The translations under genes and the position numbers were made by a program. From Scandinavium ludwigii_A (GTDB lineage Bacteria > Pseudomonadota > Gammaproteobacteria > Enterobacterales > Enterobacteriaceae): a stretch of DNA of 64,000 nucleotides. The first letter of the stretch is position 1. The number at the start of each line of letters is the position of its first letter. Location of the stretch: contig CP191518.1 of the NCBI GenBank assembly GCA_050516505.1, forward strand, positions 1,178,001 through 1,242,000, given 5' to 3'. Shown piece after piece: positions 1-8,540 of the stretch. A model generated the notes under the pieces. It saw only the letters and a list, made by a program, of their open reading frames with translations, made no database searches and was not told where the DNA came from.

Positions 1-474
1 CCAGCAGAACAGTTCGGTCCACAGCAATGAGCCGATCATCGCCACGAACAGACCTTTGCTGCCGATCCACTCCACCGGCATGACGGTGATCCCACCGTTT
101 TCCGCGACTTTGATAAATGGGGTCAGGATGAGGAAGCTCACCAGCGCCAGAATACCGCACGAGACACGGTCTTCTTTGTAATGCTCTGCCAGGCGATAGG
201 CCACCAGGAAACTGATAAACAGTGACATGGTAGAGAACACCGCATTGAACGGGATCTCGACGATGCTGCTCCAGCTTTCACCAAAGGTGTGAGACATAAA
301 CTGCTGATAGCCCTGATTGGGGAACGACGAAATCACCAGCAGGATCGAACCGACAATGATAAACGGCATGAATGAAACATAGGCGCCACGAATGGCGCAC
401 AGATGACGTTGCTGTGCGGCTTTCGCCGCCAACGGCATCAGTTTGGCTTCTAAAAATCCCAGAACATTGTTCAT
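1..474 (-). CDS. PTS EIIC permease, lactose/cellobiose family (partial)
   Basis: The first 158 codons of a gene that runs off the left edge. The product begins MNNVLGFLEAKLMPLAAK and continues with the conserved start of lactose/cellobiose-family EIIC proteins (an IRGAYVSFMPFIIVGS block, then hydrophobic segments around residues 30-50, 75-95 and 105-120). Such proteins form the membrane channel of a phosphotransferase system and take up a beta-glucoside or chitobiose-like sugar while passing on phosphate from EIIB. The start is the ATG read from 474 to 472. It is divergent from the HTH gene at 631 with about 156 bp between them. The partner EIIA and EIIB genes and the sugar specificity lie outside the window. 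No K-12 counterpart is expected here, so it is probably accessory. Family call firm; substrate unknown. Confidence 0.85.
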   Translation of the reverse strand, partial: MNNVLGFLEAKLMPLAAKAAQQRHLCAIRGAYVSFMPFIIVGSILLVISSFPNQGYQQFMSHTFGESWSSIVEIPFNAVFSTMSLFISFLVAYRLAEHYKEDRVSCGILALVSFLILTPFIKVAENGGITVMPVEWIGSKGLFVAMIGSLLWTELFCW

Positions 475-630
475 TGTGAGCTCCGCACGAGACTGACTGT
501 TTGTTTGTGTGTTATGTATGCGGATTATCAGTGAAAGGCGGGCGGTGAAAGGTGAATCCGGTCACAATGCCAACGCGTGAAGTATATAAATCTCATATGA
601 TTAGTTCTGACCGATCATCAGGAATTGACG

Positions 631-1461
631 ATGGAAATTAAGCTGCATGCTAATGCCACCACGACGCCACGCGTGCGTCGCTACCTCCAGCAGTCGGATA
701 AAAGCGACCGTGAGCTGGCGAAAGAACTGGGGATTTCAGTCACTACCGTCCGGCGCTGGCGCAATCGCGCACAAACGGCCGACAAGCAGACGACGCCGCA
801 TCTGGTACACAAAGTAATGAGACTTGAGCAAGTATCGCTGGTGAATGCGCTGCGAGATACCCTACGTGCGCCGCTGGATGAACTGCTGTTTATGGTTAAT
901 GCAGGCCTAGGGATTACGATTTCTCGCGCCACACTCAACCGCTATTTGCGGCCTGTGCATCAGCGGGAAAAAAGCGCGCCGCAGGGGAAAAAAGCCCTGA
1001 AGGCGGGCGCAGTACCAAATACACTGACGCTGCATTACCGGAAGTTGTCGATGACCATGGACGACGGCGGCGATCACCATGTGCTGTGGGCGCGGGAACC
1101 GCTGAGCGGCTGGTGCCACGCCCGGGTCTATTCCGGCATCTCATTACCGCTGGTTGAGAATTGGCTGCAGGAAACGCTGGTGCGTTGTCCGGCTGATATT
1201 CATTGTCTTGAGACTGAACGGGTTAAATGGCTTGAGATTGACGCGCCTGGCATGAACGTTACCCGTCTGCCGCTGACCACAGCCAGCACGATTACCTTTA
1301 CCGAAGCCCTGCGTAGGCTGGTTCCTGCCGCGACGGGGCCGGATGCGCTGGTGCAGCAGCTATGTGTGTTATGGAATACCGGGAAAACGCAGAAGAAACT
1401 GGGAGATTGCACGCCGCAGGGCTTTTTACAGGCACACGCTGCGGCGTTAAGGCCTAGATAA
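631..1461 (+). CDS. HTH protein, probably domesticated from an IS481-type transposase
   Basis: A 276-residue protein. Residues about 10-45 form a helix-turn-helix (SDRELAKELGISVTTVRRWR), followed by a second region (residues about 60-105, with APLDELLFM and ISRATLNRYLRP) that matches the pattern of the N-terminal half of IS481-family transposases as I remember it. The part that should hold the DDE nuclease is short, and where the first catalytic Asp would be the sequence reads LTLHYRKLSM, so transposase activity is unlikely. No terminal inverted repeats or target duplication were seen. The ATG at 631 is preferred over a TTG at 625 because AGGA at 619-622 has good spacing. It is divergent from the PTS gene and overlaps the convergent yfgD by 8 bp. 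A role as a DNA-binding regulator is inference. Confidence 0.7.
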   Translation: MEIKLHANATTTPRVRRYLQQSDKSDRELAKELGISVTTVRRWRNRAQTADKQTTPHLVHKVMRLEQVSLVNALRDTLRAPLDELLFMVNAGLGITISRATLNRYLRPVHQREKSAPQGKKALKAGAVPNTLTLHYRKLSMTMDDGGDHHVLWAREPLSGWCHARVYSGISLPLVENWLQETLVRCPADIHCLETERVKWLEIDAPGMNVTRLPLTTASTITFTEALRRLVPAATGPDALVQQLCVLWNTGKTQKKLGDCTPQGFLQAHAAALRPR

Positions 1462-1810
1462 TTTCCAGCACCTGCTCTGGCGGACGACCAATCCGCGCCT
1501 GACCGTTTTTCACCACAATCGGGCGTTCAATCAGCTTGGGATGGGCAATCATCGCCTCAATCAGTGCGTTTTCACTGAGCGCACTGTCGGCCAAATTCAG
1601 CTCTTTATAGAGGTCTTCTTTCTGACGCATCAGCCCACGAGCGCTGGTCATGCCGAGCATTTTCAGCAGATTCTTCAGCGTTGCCGCATCGGGCGGCGTG
1701 TCGAGATACAGCACCACGTCCGGCTCCACGCCATTGTCTTTCAGCAGCGCTAAGGTTTCGCGGCTCTTGGAACAGCGTGGATTGTGGTAAATCTGGACCG
1801 CATGACTCAT
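1454..1810 (-). CDS. yfgD: ArsC-family glutaredoxin-dependent reductase YfgD
   Basis: 118 residues, the full length of the E. coli YfgD ortholog. It has a thioredoxin-like fold with the ArsC-type active site near the N terminus: Cys13 in NPRCSKSRET, preceded by IYHN. Residues 90-110 carry the conserved RPIVVKNGQARIGRPPE, which includes arginines used for oxyanion binding in ArsC proteins. Family members reduce arsenate with glutaredoxin, but YfgD has no proven arsenate role and there is no arsB or arsR nearby. It lies 9 bp downstream of bepA on the same strand, so the two are probably cotranscribed. Its 3' end overlaps the convergent HTH gene by 8 bp. Confidence 0.9.
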   Translation of the reverse strand: MSHAVQIYHNPRCSKSRETLALLKDNGVEPDVVLYLDTPPDAATLKNLLKMLGMTSARGLMRQKEDLYKELNLADSALSENALIEAMIAHPKLIERPIVVKNGQARIGRPPEQVLEII

Positions 1811-1819
1811 CGGGTGTCC

Positions 1820-3283
1820 TTACATTTTTGAATAGGGTTTGAAAGTTTCCTGCAACTGACGGAACTGGTCAATGCGCGCGTCATACCGTGCCTGCTGCAG
1901 ACTGCCGAGTTTGACCTGGGCGCTGGCGTTGCTGAGCAGAGAAATCGATTGATCGAGTCGACCGACCAGGGCCATACCTTCTGCCCGGGCAGCCAGTTCC
2001 TGATCGCGATTACCGAGTTTGCCTTCTGCCTGCGCCAGCAAATCCCAGCCGTTCATATCGTCTTTATAAGTAAAGGTGTAGCGGTTGAGCAGCGTGGCCG
2101 CTTCCGCCGGGTTTCCAGACTGCAGAAGGGCGTTCGCCAGGTTCAGTTGAAGCACCGGGCTGTTGCGTAAATCTTTCGCCGCTTTCAGGCGGTTAACGGC
2201 CTCTGCGTTTTTGTTCTGGCCGAGTGAAATGTCCGTCGCCAGATCGAGATACCAGGCGTTCTGCGGATTGGCGGTCAACAACGGCTGCAATTGCTTGCTG
2301 GCCTCACCATAGTTATTGGCCTCCATCGCCTGAAGAGCGCGGCCATACTGCGCGGCGCGCTGCTCGCGAATATTGCCTTTGGACCAGCTGTCGAGCAGGT
2401 CGCTGCTGAGCTGGTTCTGACCGTTGTTATACATGCCAAGGGTACGCGCTTTCGCCATGTAGAAATCTTCAGAAGACTGCACCACCACCGGACGCATCTG
2501 GTTGGCGCGGTTACGGGCATCCGACAGACGGCTTTCCGGCAGGGGGTGCGTCAGCAGCATTTCGGGTGGTCTGGAAGAGTAGCGAGACTGATCCATCAGC
2601 TTGTCCATAAATTGCGGCATACCCTGCGGATCGAAACCGGAACGCTGTAGTACCTGAATGCCGATGCGGTCAGCTTCTTCTTCATTTTGACGGGTGAAGC
2701 TGATCAGGCCCTGCTGCGTGCCGGCCAACGTGCCGGTGAGCGCCGCCATCCCGGCCTGGGGGCTGGCCATTGCGAGCAGAATCGACCCCAGCGCGCCCAC
2801 CCAGGTCAGCGGTGCGTTACGCTTCTGGTCTTCCATTGCACGGGCCAGGTGACGTTGGGTCACGTGCGAAATTTCGTGCGCCATCACGGAGGCCAGCTGG
2901 CTTTCGGTATCGGCATAGCGGAACAGTGCCGAGTGGAGGACCACGTTTCCGCCAAAGAAGGCGAAGGCGTTCAGCTCGTCGTTGTTAATTAAAAAGAAGT
3001 GGAACGGTGTACGCACCGAGTTGGCGTGAGACACCAGGCGCATCCCGAGACCGTTAATGTATTGCACCAGCAGCGGATCGTTAATCAGCGGCGCACTGCC
3101 GCGCAGCTGGCGCACGTAAAAATCGCCCATCTGCATCTCTTGTCCGATAGAGAGCGTGCTTCCTGCGGTGGTGCCCATATCCGGCAGTGTATCTGCGGAG
3201 TCCGCAAAGGCAGGCAAGGCCTGGCTCAGGGTCAACGACGCGATGAGAGTCGCAACCAGCGTTTTTTTTAACTGCCTGAACAT
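1820..3283 (-). CDS. bepA: Periplasmic metalloprotease/chaperone BepA
   Basis: 487 residues, the same as E. coli BepA (YfgC). A Sec signal peptide covers residues 1-27 (MFRQLKKTLV start, cleavage after PAFA). The M48 peptidase domain has the zinc motif HEISH at 136-140 (His136, Glu137, His140) and a third-ligand region NEEEADRIG. The C-terminal half (from about residue 310) is a TPR domain. BepA promotes LptD maturation and degrades stalled outer-membrane proteins at the BAM complex. The start at 3283 is chosen because the signal peptide begins there; an in-frame extension to 3355 would put 24 unrelated residues before it. It is cotranscribed with yfgD and divergent from perM. In E. coli it is a sigma-E target; I did not identify that promoter here. 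Confidence 0.95.
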   Translation of the reverse strand: MFRQLKKTLVATLIASLTLSQALPAFADSADTLPDMGTTAGSTLSIGQEMQMGDFYVRQLRGSAPLINDPLLVQYINGLGMRLVSHANSVRTPFHFFLINNDELNAFAFFGGNVVLHSALFRYADTESQLASVMAHEISHVTQRHLARAMEDQKRNAPLTWVGALGSILLAMASPQAGMAALTGTLAGTQQGLISFTRQNEEEADRIGIQVLQRSGFDPQGMPQFMDKLMDQSRYSSRPPEMLLTHPLPESRLSDARNRANQMRPVVVQSSEDFYMAKARTLGMYNNGQNQLSSDLLDSWSKGNIREQRAAQYGRALQAMEANNYGEASKQLQPLLTANPQNAWYLDLATDISLGQNKNAEAVNRLKAAKDLRNSPVLQLNLANALLQSGNPAEAATLLNRYTFTYKDDMNGWDLLAQAEGKLGNRDQELAARAEGMALVGRLDQSISLLSNASAQVKLGSLQQARYDARIDQFRQLQETFKPYSKM

Positions 3284-3506
3284 AACTCGGTCCTGTATGT
3301 AGGGTGTGCCAGTTTGACCGACAACGCGGCGTAACGTTCCACTGTCGGCAGCCATCGCAGTTTAGCTGGCTGTGAGACGCCTGAATATACCCTTGCGTGA
3401 CTTTTGCTACTGGATGCGGTACCGCGCAAAAAGCACAGGCAATTTTGTGACATTTCGATACAATTCACGCGGGCCTTTTGCCCGCCATTCAGGGAACGGT
3501 GTAGTT

Positions 3507-4577
3507 ATGCTCGAAATGTTAATGCAGTGGTATCGTCGTCGTTTCAGCGACCCGGAAGCGATAGCGCTGCTGGTTATTCTCCTTGCCGGGTTCGGCATTC
3601 TCTTTTTCTTCAGCGGTCTGCTGGCACCTTTACTGGTCGCCATTGTGCTCGCGTATCTGCTCGAATGGCCGACCGTTCGCCTGGAGCGGATTGGCTGCTC
3701 GCGACGTTGGGCCACCTCGATTGTGCTGGTGTTCTTTGTCGGCGTTGTGATGCTGATGGCCTTTGTGGTGATGCCAGTCGCCTGGCAACAGGGCATTAAT
3801 TTAATCCGCGATATGCCGGGAATGCTCAATAAGCTTTCTGATTATGCCGCCACGCTGCCGCGGCGCTATCCGGCGCTGATGGATGCCGGGATTATTGATG
3901 CGATGGCAGAAAACATCCGTAGCCGGATGCTGACGATGGGCGATTCGGTCGTGAAATACTCCCTCGCTTCGCTAGTCGGCCTGCTGACGCTGGCGGTTTA
4001 TCTGGTGCTGGTGCCGCTGATGGTGTTCTTCCTCGTGAAGGATAAAGAGCAAATGCTCAATGCCGTTCGCCGTGTGCTGCCGCGCAATCGCGGACTGGCA
4101 GGCCAGGTATGGACGGAGATGAATCAGCAAATCACTAACTACATCCGCGGCAAAGTGCTGGAGATGATTGTTGTTGGTGTCGCCACCTGGATTGGCTTCC
4201 TGCTGTTCGGGCTTAACTATTCGCTGCTGCTGGCGGTGCTGGTTGGCGTGTCAGTGCTGATTCCCTATATCGGCGCATTTGTGGTGACCATTCCGGTAAT
4301 TGGCGTCGCGCTGTTCCAGTTTGGTCTGGGCACCGAGTTCTGGAGCCTGATGGCGGTGTACCTGATCATTCAGGGCCTCGACGGCAACCTGCTGGTGCCG
4401 GTGCTGTTCTCTGAAGCGGTAAACCTGCATCCGCTGGTGATCATCCTGTCCGTCGTCATTTTCGGCGGCCTGTGGGGATTCTGGGGTGTGTTCTTCGCCA
4501 TTCCGCTGGCGACGCTGATCAAAGCGGTGGTGCACGCCTGGCCGGACAGCCCGGCCATCGTTGAGGATATGGATTAA
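3507..4577 (+). CDS. perM: AI-2E family transporter PerM
   Basis: 356 residues, close to E. coli PerM/YfgO (353). The protein is polytopic, with hydrophobic segments near residues 20-55, 65-90, 155-180, 210-270 and 295-345. It has the family features PLMVFFLVKDKEQM in the middle and GLWGFWGVFFAIPLATLIKA near the end. AI-2E (UPF0118) proteins include TqsA, an exporter of the quorum signal AI-2, and sodium/proton antiporters; the substrate of PerM is not established. The start at ATG 3507 (MLEMLMQWYRRRF) is preferred to an upstream start at 3372, because the added 45 residues are not hydrophobic and resemble no family member. It is divergent from bepA. Confidence 0.9.
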   Translation: MLEMLMQWYRRRFSDPEAIALLVILLAGFGILFFFSGLLAPLLVAIVLAYLLEWPTVRLERIGCSRRWATSIVLVFFVGVVMLMAFVVMPVAWQQGINLIRDMPGMLNKLSDYAATLPRRYPALMDAGIIDAMAENIRSRMLTMGDSVVKYSLASLVGLLTLAVYLVLVPLMVFFLVKDKEQMLNAVRRVLPRNRGLAGQVWTEMNQQITNYIRGKVLEMIVVGVATWIGFLLFGLNYSLLLAVLVGVSVLIPYIGAFVVTIPVIGVALFQFGLGTEFWSLMAVYLIIQGLDGNLLVPVLFSEAVNLHPLVIILSVVIFGGLWGFWGVFFAIPLATLIKAVVHAWPDSPAIVEDMD

Positions 4578-4587
4578 ATATTTAAGT

Positions 4588-4623
4588 GCAAAGCGTGAAC
4601 GCCGTCATAGCGTCACGCTTTGC
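4588..4623 (+). terminator. Long hairpin after perM
   Basis: An 11-bp perfect inverted repeat, GCAAAGCGTGA at 4588-4598 and TCACGCTTTGC at 4613-4623, starts 10 bases after the perM stop. No T-run follows (the next bases are CCTCTTCG), so it would be a weak intrinsic terminator or an mRNA-stabilising stem. Confidence 0.5.
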
Positions 4624-4838
4624 CCTCTTCGCGGCATTTTTCTCCGTAAAACTCCCCTAAGCTGCCAGAATCTCTCTCTTTTTTACGCCGTGTCTTTCTC
4701 TTCCTGAATTTTATTTGTCAGATTCACCAAAAAAGGCGGCAATTCTGCGTCTTTTTTTGTGTTTTCATCCTGGGCGTCAGGTGGGCGAATTCGCTTATAA
4801 GAGGCAGCAATAAAGCCATCAGGGAGCAGGTGAGGACG

Positions 4839-6020
4839 ATGATGAGACGCAATTATTTAAAGGACTATACCGCGCAGCAGATAGTGCAGCGTGCGATGAG
4901 TATCATTCCTTACTCGGTTAACGTGATGGACGAGCACGGCGTGATAATCGCATCGGGCGAACCCGCACGGATCCAGCATCGCCATGAAGGTGCCATTCTG
5001 GCGTTGAAAGAGAATCGGGTGGTGGAGATAGATTCCGGCACAGCCAATCAGCTCAAGGGCGTACGGCCGGGGATTAATCTTCCGATTTCTTTCAACGGGC
5101 AGCTGATTGGCGTGCTGGGGATTACTGGCGAGCCGAGTAAGGTCCGGGCCTACGCGGAGCTGGTGAAGATGGCCTCGGAGTTGATCATTGAGCACATGGC
5201 GCTTATCGAGCAGAAACAGTGGGATAAGCGCTACCGTGAAGAGCTAATTAACAAGCTGATTCAATATGAAAATACGCCGGATTCCCTGCACTCGATGGCG
5301 TCATATCTGGGGATCGATTTGGCGTTGCCGAGGGTGGTGATGGTAATTGAACTGCGCCAGCCGGATCGCGAAGCGCTGCGTAATTTGATGGACTATTTCG
5401 ACAATCGCGCCCGCGATCATCTGGTGACATTCAGCGATTTCAACGAGTTGATTATCATCAAGCCGATTGTGCTGAAGAGTGGAGAATGGGATGTACGCCA
5501 GGAGATGAGCGCGTTGCAGAGTTTTAAATCCTGGGCGACGTCGTCAGGTTTTAGCCGGATCATCATCGGCGGCTATTTCCCAGGTGAAACCGGACTGCAT
5601 CGCTCGCTGCAATCGGCCCGGGCGACCTAGGCGTTGGTGAAGCGAAAGAAGCTTAAAAGCCAGTATGTTTTCTATCACGATTATGCGCTGCCGGCGCTAC
5701 TGGGCGGGGTGTCGGAAAGTTGGCAGGTGCAGGAGCTGTCACGCCTGTGGCTGCATCTGACTGAAAACGATGCCAAAGGCGTTTTGCAGCACACCCTGCG
5801 CACATGGTTTGAACAGAACTGTGACCTTACTCAAACCGCCAATGCCCTGCACATTCATGTCAATACGCTGCGCTATCGCCTTCAGCGTTGTGAGGATATT
5901 ACACAGATAAAAATCAATGAGTTGAAAAACAGGCTCTGGTTGTATATCGGCATGGAGCTACAACGTGAATCTGTCGGTTCCCACAATTTAACTCCCGCGA
6001 CAGGGGCGAAAGTTCGTTAG
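4839..6020 (+). pseudogene. cdaR: CdaR-type sugar-diacid regulator interrupted by in-frame TAG
   Basis: Two halves of one CdaR/PucR-family regulator lie in a single reading frame, separated only by TAG at 5628-5630. The first half (residues about 1-263) has the sugar-diacid recognition domain (INVMDEHG-like NVMDEHGVIIASGE and GVRPGINLPI) and the GGDEF-like middle domain. After TAG the frame continues ALVKRKKLKSQYVFYHDY and ends with the PucR helix-turn-helix (LTQTANALHIHVNTLRYRLQR). The stop falls where K-12 CdaR has a residue between KTT and VVGK (from memory). Read through, the product would be about 393 residues, near the 385 of CdaR. Without read-through the sensor would lack its DNA-binding domain. 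I chose ATG 4839; GTG 4830 is too close to AGGGAG. It would be expected to activate the permease and kinase genes that follow. A sequencing error is possible. Confidence 0.8.
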
Positions 6021-6085
6021 AACCTCCAGGCCAAACGGCGACGTAATTTTCCATACTGCCTCGTCACTTAATGGAGGCGCAATGT

Positions 6086-7354
6086 ATGACGTCGATATCC
6101 GCATTAGGGGCCATAGCCGCACTGGTCGTGGCCATCGTTTTGATTCTTCGAAAGGTTTCCCCCGCCTACGGCATGATGGTCGGGGCGTTGGTGGGTGGTC
6201 TGGTGGGCGGCGCAGATTTGCTGCAAACCGTGACCCTGATGGTCACCGGCGCGCAGGGCATTACCAACGCCGTGCTGCGTATTCTGGCCGCCGGGGTGCT
6301 GGCGGGCGTGCTGATTGAATCCGGCGCGGCGAACACCATTGCCGAAACGGTAGTGAAAAAGGTCGGTGAAACCCGGGCGCTGCTGGCGCTGGCGATTGCC
6401 ACGATGTGCCTGACGGCGGTCGGCGTATTTGTTGACGTGGCGGTGATCACCGTGGCACCGATTGCCTTGTCGATTGCCCGTCGCGCAAAGCTTTCGAAAA
6501 CCGCGATTTTGCTGGCGATGATCGGCGGCGGTAAGGCCGGGAACGTGATGTCGCCGAACCCGAACGCCATTGCCGCTGCCGATAACTTCCACGTACCGCT
6601 GACGTCGGTGATGCTCGCTGGCGTGATCCCTGGTCTGTTTGGCCTGGCGCTGGCGTATTTTCTGGCAAAGCGACTGAGCAAAAAGGGCAGTCCTGTCACC
6701 GAAGAAGACGTCATTTCTCATGGCGATACCCGCGGTCAACCGGGGTTTATGGTGTCCATCAGCGCCCCGCTGGTGGCAATTGTGCTGCTGTCGCTGCGGC
6801 CCATAGCCGGAATTGCTATCGACCCGCTGATTGCCTTACCACTCGGTGGGCTGGTGGGCGCGCTGTTGATGGGGCGCATTAAAGAAAGCAATCACTTTAT
6901 GACCGCCGGGCTGGCGCGGATGGCGCCTGTCGCCATCATGCTGTTGGGCACCGGGACGCTGGCGGGGATTATTGCCAATTCTGAACTGAAAGATGTGCTG
7001 ATTCACGGTCTGACGGCGTCGGGCCTGCCTGCCTATCTGCTGGCACCGATTTCAGGGGCCATTATGTCGATGGCAACCGCCTCGACGACGGCGGGCACCG
7101 CGGTGGCATCAGGCGTGTTTGCGCCAACGCTGCTGGAGCTGGGCGTTTCCGCTCTGGCCGGGGCCGCGATGATCCACGCCGGTGCCACAGTGCTCGATCA
7201 TCTGCCGCATGGCAGCTTCTTCCACGCCACCGGTGGCAGCGTCAGTATGATTATTCGCGAACGTTTGAAGCTGATGCCGTATGAAACGCTGGTCGGCCTG
7301 GCCATCACTATTGTTTCGACCCTGATGTTTGGCGTATTTGGACTCGCAGGATAA
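6086..7354 (+). CDS. GntP-family permease, probably glycerate/aldonate uptake
   Basis: 422 residues with about 12 hydrophobic segments and typical GntP/Gnt features: the start MTSISALGAIAALVVAIVLIL, a GGGKAGNVMSPNPNAIAAA loop near residue 150, SMATASTTAGTAVASGVF near 330 and LDHLPHGSFFHATGGSVSM near 370. GntP-family proteins are inner-membrane proton symporters for gluconate and related sugar acids. The gene ends 5 bp before the glycerate kinase gene, so D-glycerate is the most likely substrate, but this is inferred from context. The start at 6086 is chosen for GGAGG at 6073-6077; an upstream in-frame ATG at 6071 overlaps that ribosome-binding site. It follows the cdaR-like regulator on the same strand. 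Confidence 0.88.
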   Translation: MTSISALGAIAALVVAIVLILRKVSPAYGMMVGALVGGLVGGADLLQTVTLMVTGAQGITNAVLRILAAGVLAGVLIESGAANTIAETVVKKVGETRALLALAIATMCLTAVGVFVDVAVITVAPIALSIARRAKLSKTAILLAMIGGGKAGNVMSPNPNAIAAADNFHVPLTSVMLAGVIPGLFGLALAYFLAKRLSKKGSPVTEEDVISHGDTRGQPGFMVSISAPLVAIVLLSLRPIAGIAIDPLIALPLGGLVGALLMGRIKESNHFMTAGLARMAPVAIMLLGTGTLAGIIANSELKDVLIHGLTASGLPAYLLAPISGAIMSMATASTTAGTAVASGVFAPTLLELGVSALAGAAMIHAGATVLDHLPHGSFFHATGGSVSMIIRERLKLMPYETLVGLAITIVSTLMFGVFGLAG

Positions 7355-7359
7355 CCGGT

Positions 7360-8496
7360 ATGAAAATCGTAATTGCACCTGATTCATTCAAGGAAAGTTT
7401 GTCAGCGATGGCGGTAGCGACCGCCATTGAAGAGGGATTTCGCCAGATTTACCCGGACGCACAGTACGTCAAGGTGCCGATGGCCGATGGCGGAGAAGGC
7501 ACGGTGGAATCGATGGTGGAAGCGAGCGGCGGCAGCTACCAGACTCAGCAGGTTATCGGTCCATTAGGCCAGCCGGTGCAGGCGCGCTGGGGTCTGATGG
7601 GCGATGGCGAAACGGCGATCGTTGAAATGGCGTCTGCGTCGGGTCTGCATCATGTTCCTGTGGCGCAGCGTAATCCGTTGCAGACCACCAGCTATGGCAC
7701 CGGGGAGTTAATCCTCGCGGCGCTGGAATGCGGCGTCACGCGCATTATTCTGGGGATTGGCGGCAGTGCTACCAACGACGGCGGGGCAGGGATGATGCAG
7801 GCGTTAGGTGCCCGTTTGCGAGATGCCCAAGGCCACGAGCTGGCGCACCGCGGTGGCGCGCTGAGCGAGCTGGCAAGCATCGACCTGAGCGGCTGTCACC
7901 CAAAATTGAAAGACGTGACCCTCACCGTTGCCTGTGATGTGAATAATCCACTTTGCGGTCCGCAGGGCGCGTCGGCGATTTTCGGCCCGCAGAAAGGAGC
8001 GACGCCGGAGATGATTGAAACACTGGATGCCGCGTTGTCACATTGGGGTTCACTTATCCAACAGCAGACCGGTCGCGAGGTGCTCAACGCGCCGGGTGCC
8101 GGTGCGGCGGGCGGTATGGGTAGCGCACTCCTGGGGCTGTTAAATGCCCAACTGCGTGCGGGGGTGGAGATCGTGGTGGAAGCGCTCAAGCTCGAACAGG
8201 CAGTGAAAGACGCGGACCTGGTGATTACTGGGGAAGGGCGGCTCGACAGCCAGAGCATCTTCGGGAAAACGCCGATTGGCGTGGCGAGAGTAGCAAAGCT
8301 GCACCATAAACCGGTGATCGCACTGGCGGGCGGCCTGAAAAGCTGTCACGAGGTGGTGTACGAACACGGCATTGACGCGGCGTTTTCGATTCTGACTCAG
8401 GTGGTGACGCTGCCGGAAGCACTGGACGCGGCGGAAGAAAACGTGCGAATAACGGCGCGCAACGTGGCGTCGGTATGGAAAATGGCAGGGCATTGA
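7360..8496 (+). CDS. Glycerate kinase (GarK/GlxK family)
   Basis: 378 residues, near the 381 of E. coli GarK. The signature MKIVIAPDSFKESLSA opens the protein; VPMADGGEGTVE, IGGSATNDGGAGMMQALGA and PGAGAAGGMG are the conserved substrate and nucleotide loops, and VITGEGRLDSQSIFGKTPIGVA lies near residue 290. The enzyme phosphorylates D-glycerate with ATP, giving 2-phosphoglycerate in the GarK/GlxK group, which enters lower glycolysis. Its ribosome-binding site (AGGA) overlaps the stop of the permease gene 5 bp upstream, so the two are translationally close and surely cotranscribed. Both K-12 paralogs (garK, glxK) lie elsewhere, so this is an additional or relocated copy. Confidence 0.93.
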   Translation: MKIVIAPDSFKESLSAMAVATAIEEGFRQIYPDAQYVKVPMADGGEGTVESMVEASGGSYQTQQVIGPLGQPVQARWGLMGDGETAIVEMASASGLHHVPVAQRNPLQTTSYGTGELILAALECGVTRIILGIGGSATNDGGAGMMQALGARLRDAQGHELAHRGGALSELASIDLSGCHPKLKDVTLTVACDVNNPLCGPQGASAIFGPQKGATPEMIETLDAALSHWGSLIQQQTGREVLNAPGAGAAGGMGSALLGLLNAQLRAGVEIVVEALKLEQAVKDADLVITGEGRLDSQSIFGKTPIGVARVAKLHHKPVIALAGGLKSCHEVVYEHGIDAAFSILTQVVTLPEALDAAEENVRITARNVASVWKMAGH

Positions 8497-8500
8497 TTTT

Positions 8501-8532
8501 GTAGGCCCGGTAAGCGCTAGCGCCACCGGGCA
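8501..8532. repeat. REP-like palindrome
   Basis: A stem-loop element GTAGGCCCGGTAAGCGCTAG followed by CGCCACCGGGCA, which has the look of an enterobacterial REP sequence. It sits between the convergent glycerate kinase and bcp genes and closely resembles the copy at 34541-34572 in inverse orientation. It probably stabilises mRNA ends. Confidence 0.75.
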
Positions 8533-8540
8533 CTATGTTA

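Noticed and set aside
631..1461. An intact IS481 insertion sequence.
   Set aside because: No terminal inverted repeats or target duplication, and the nuclease residues appear to be missing.
5634..6020. A separate 128-codon gene encoding only the PucR helix-turn-helix.
   Set aside because: It starts at TTG or GTG directly after the amber codon with no ribosome-binding site and continues the frame of the upstream half, so it is better seen as the second part of one broken gene.
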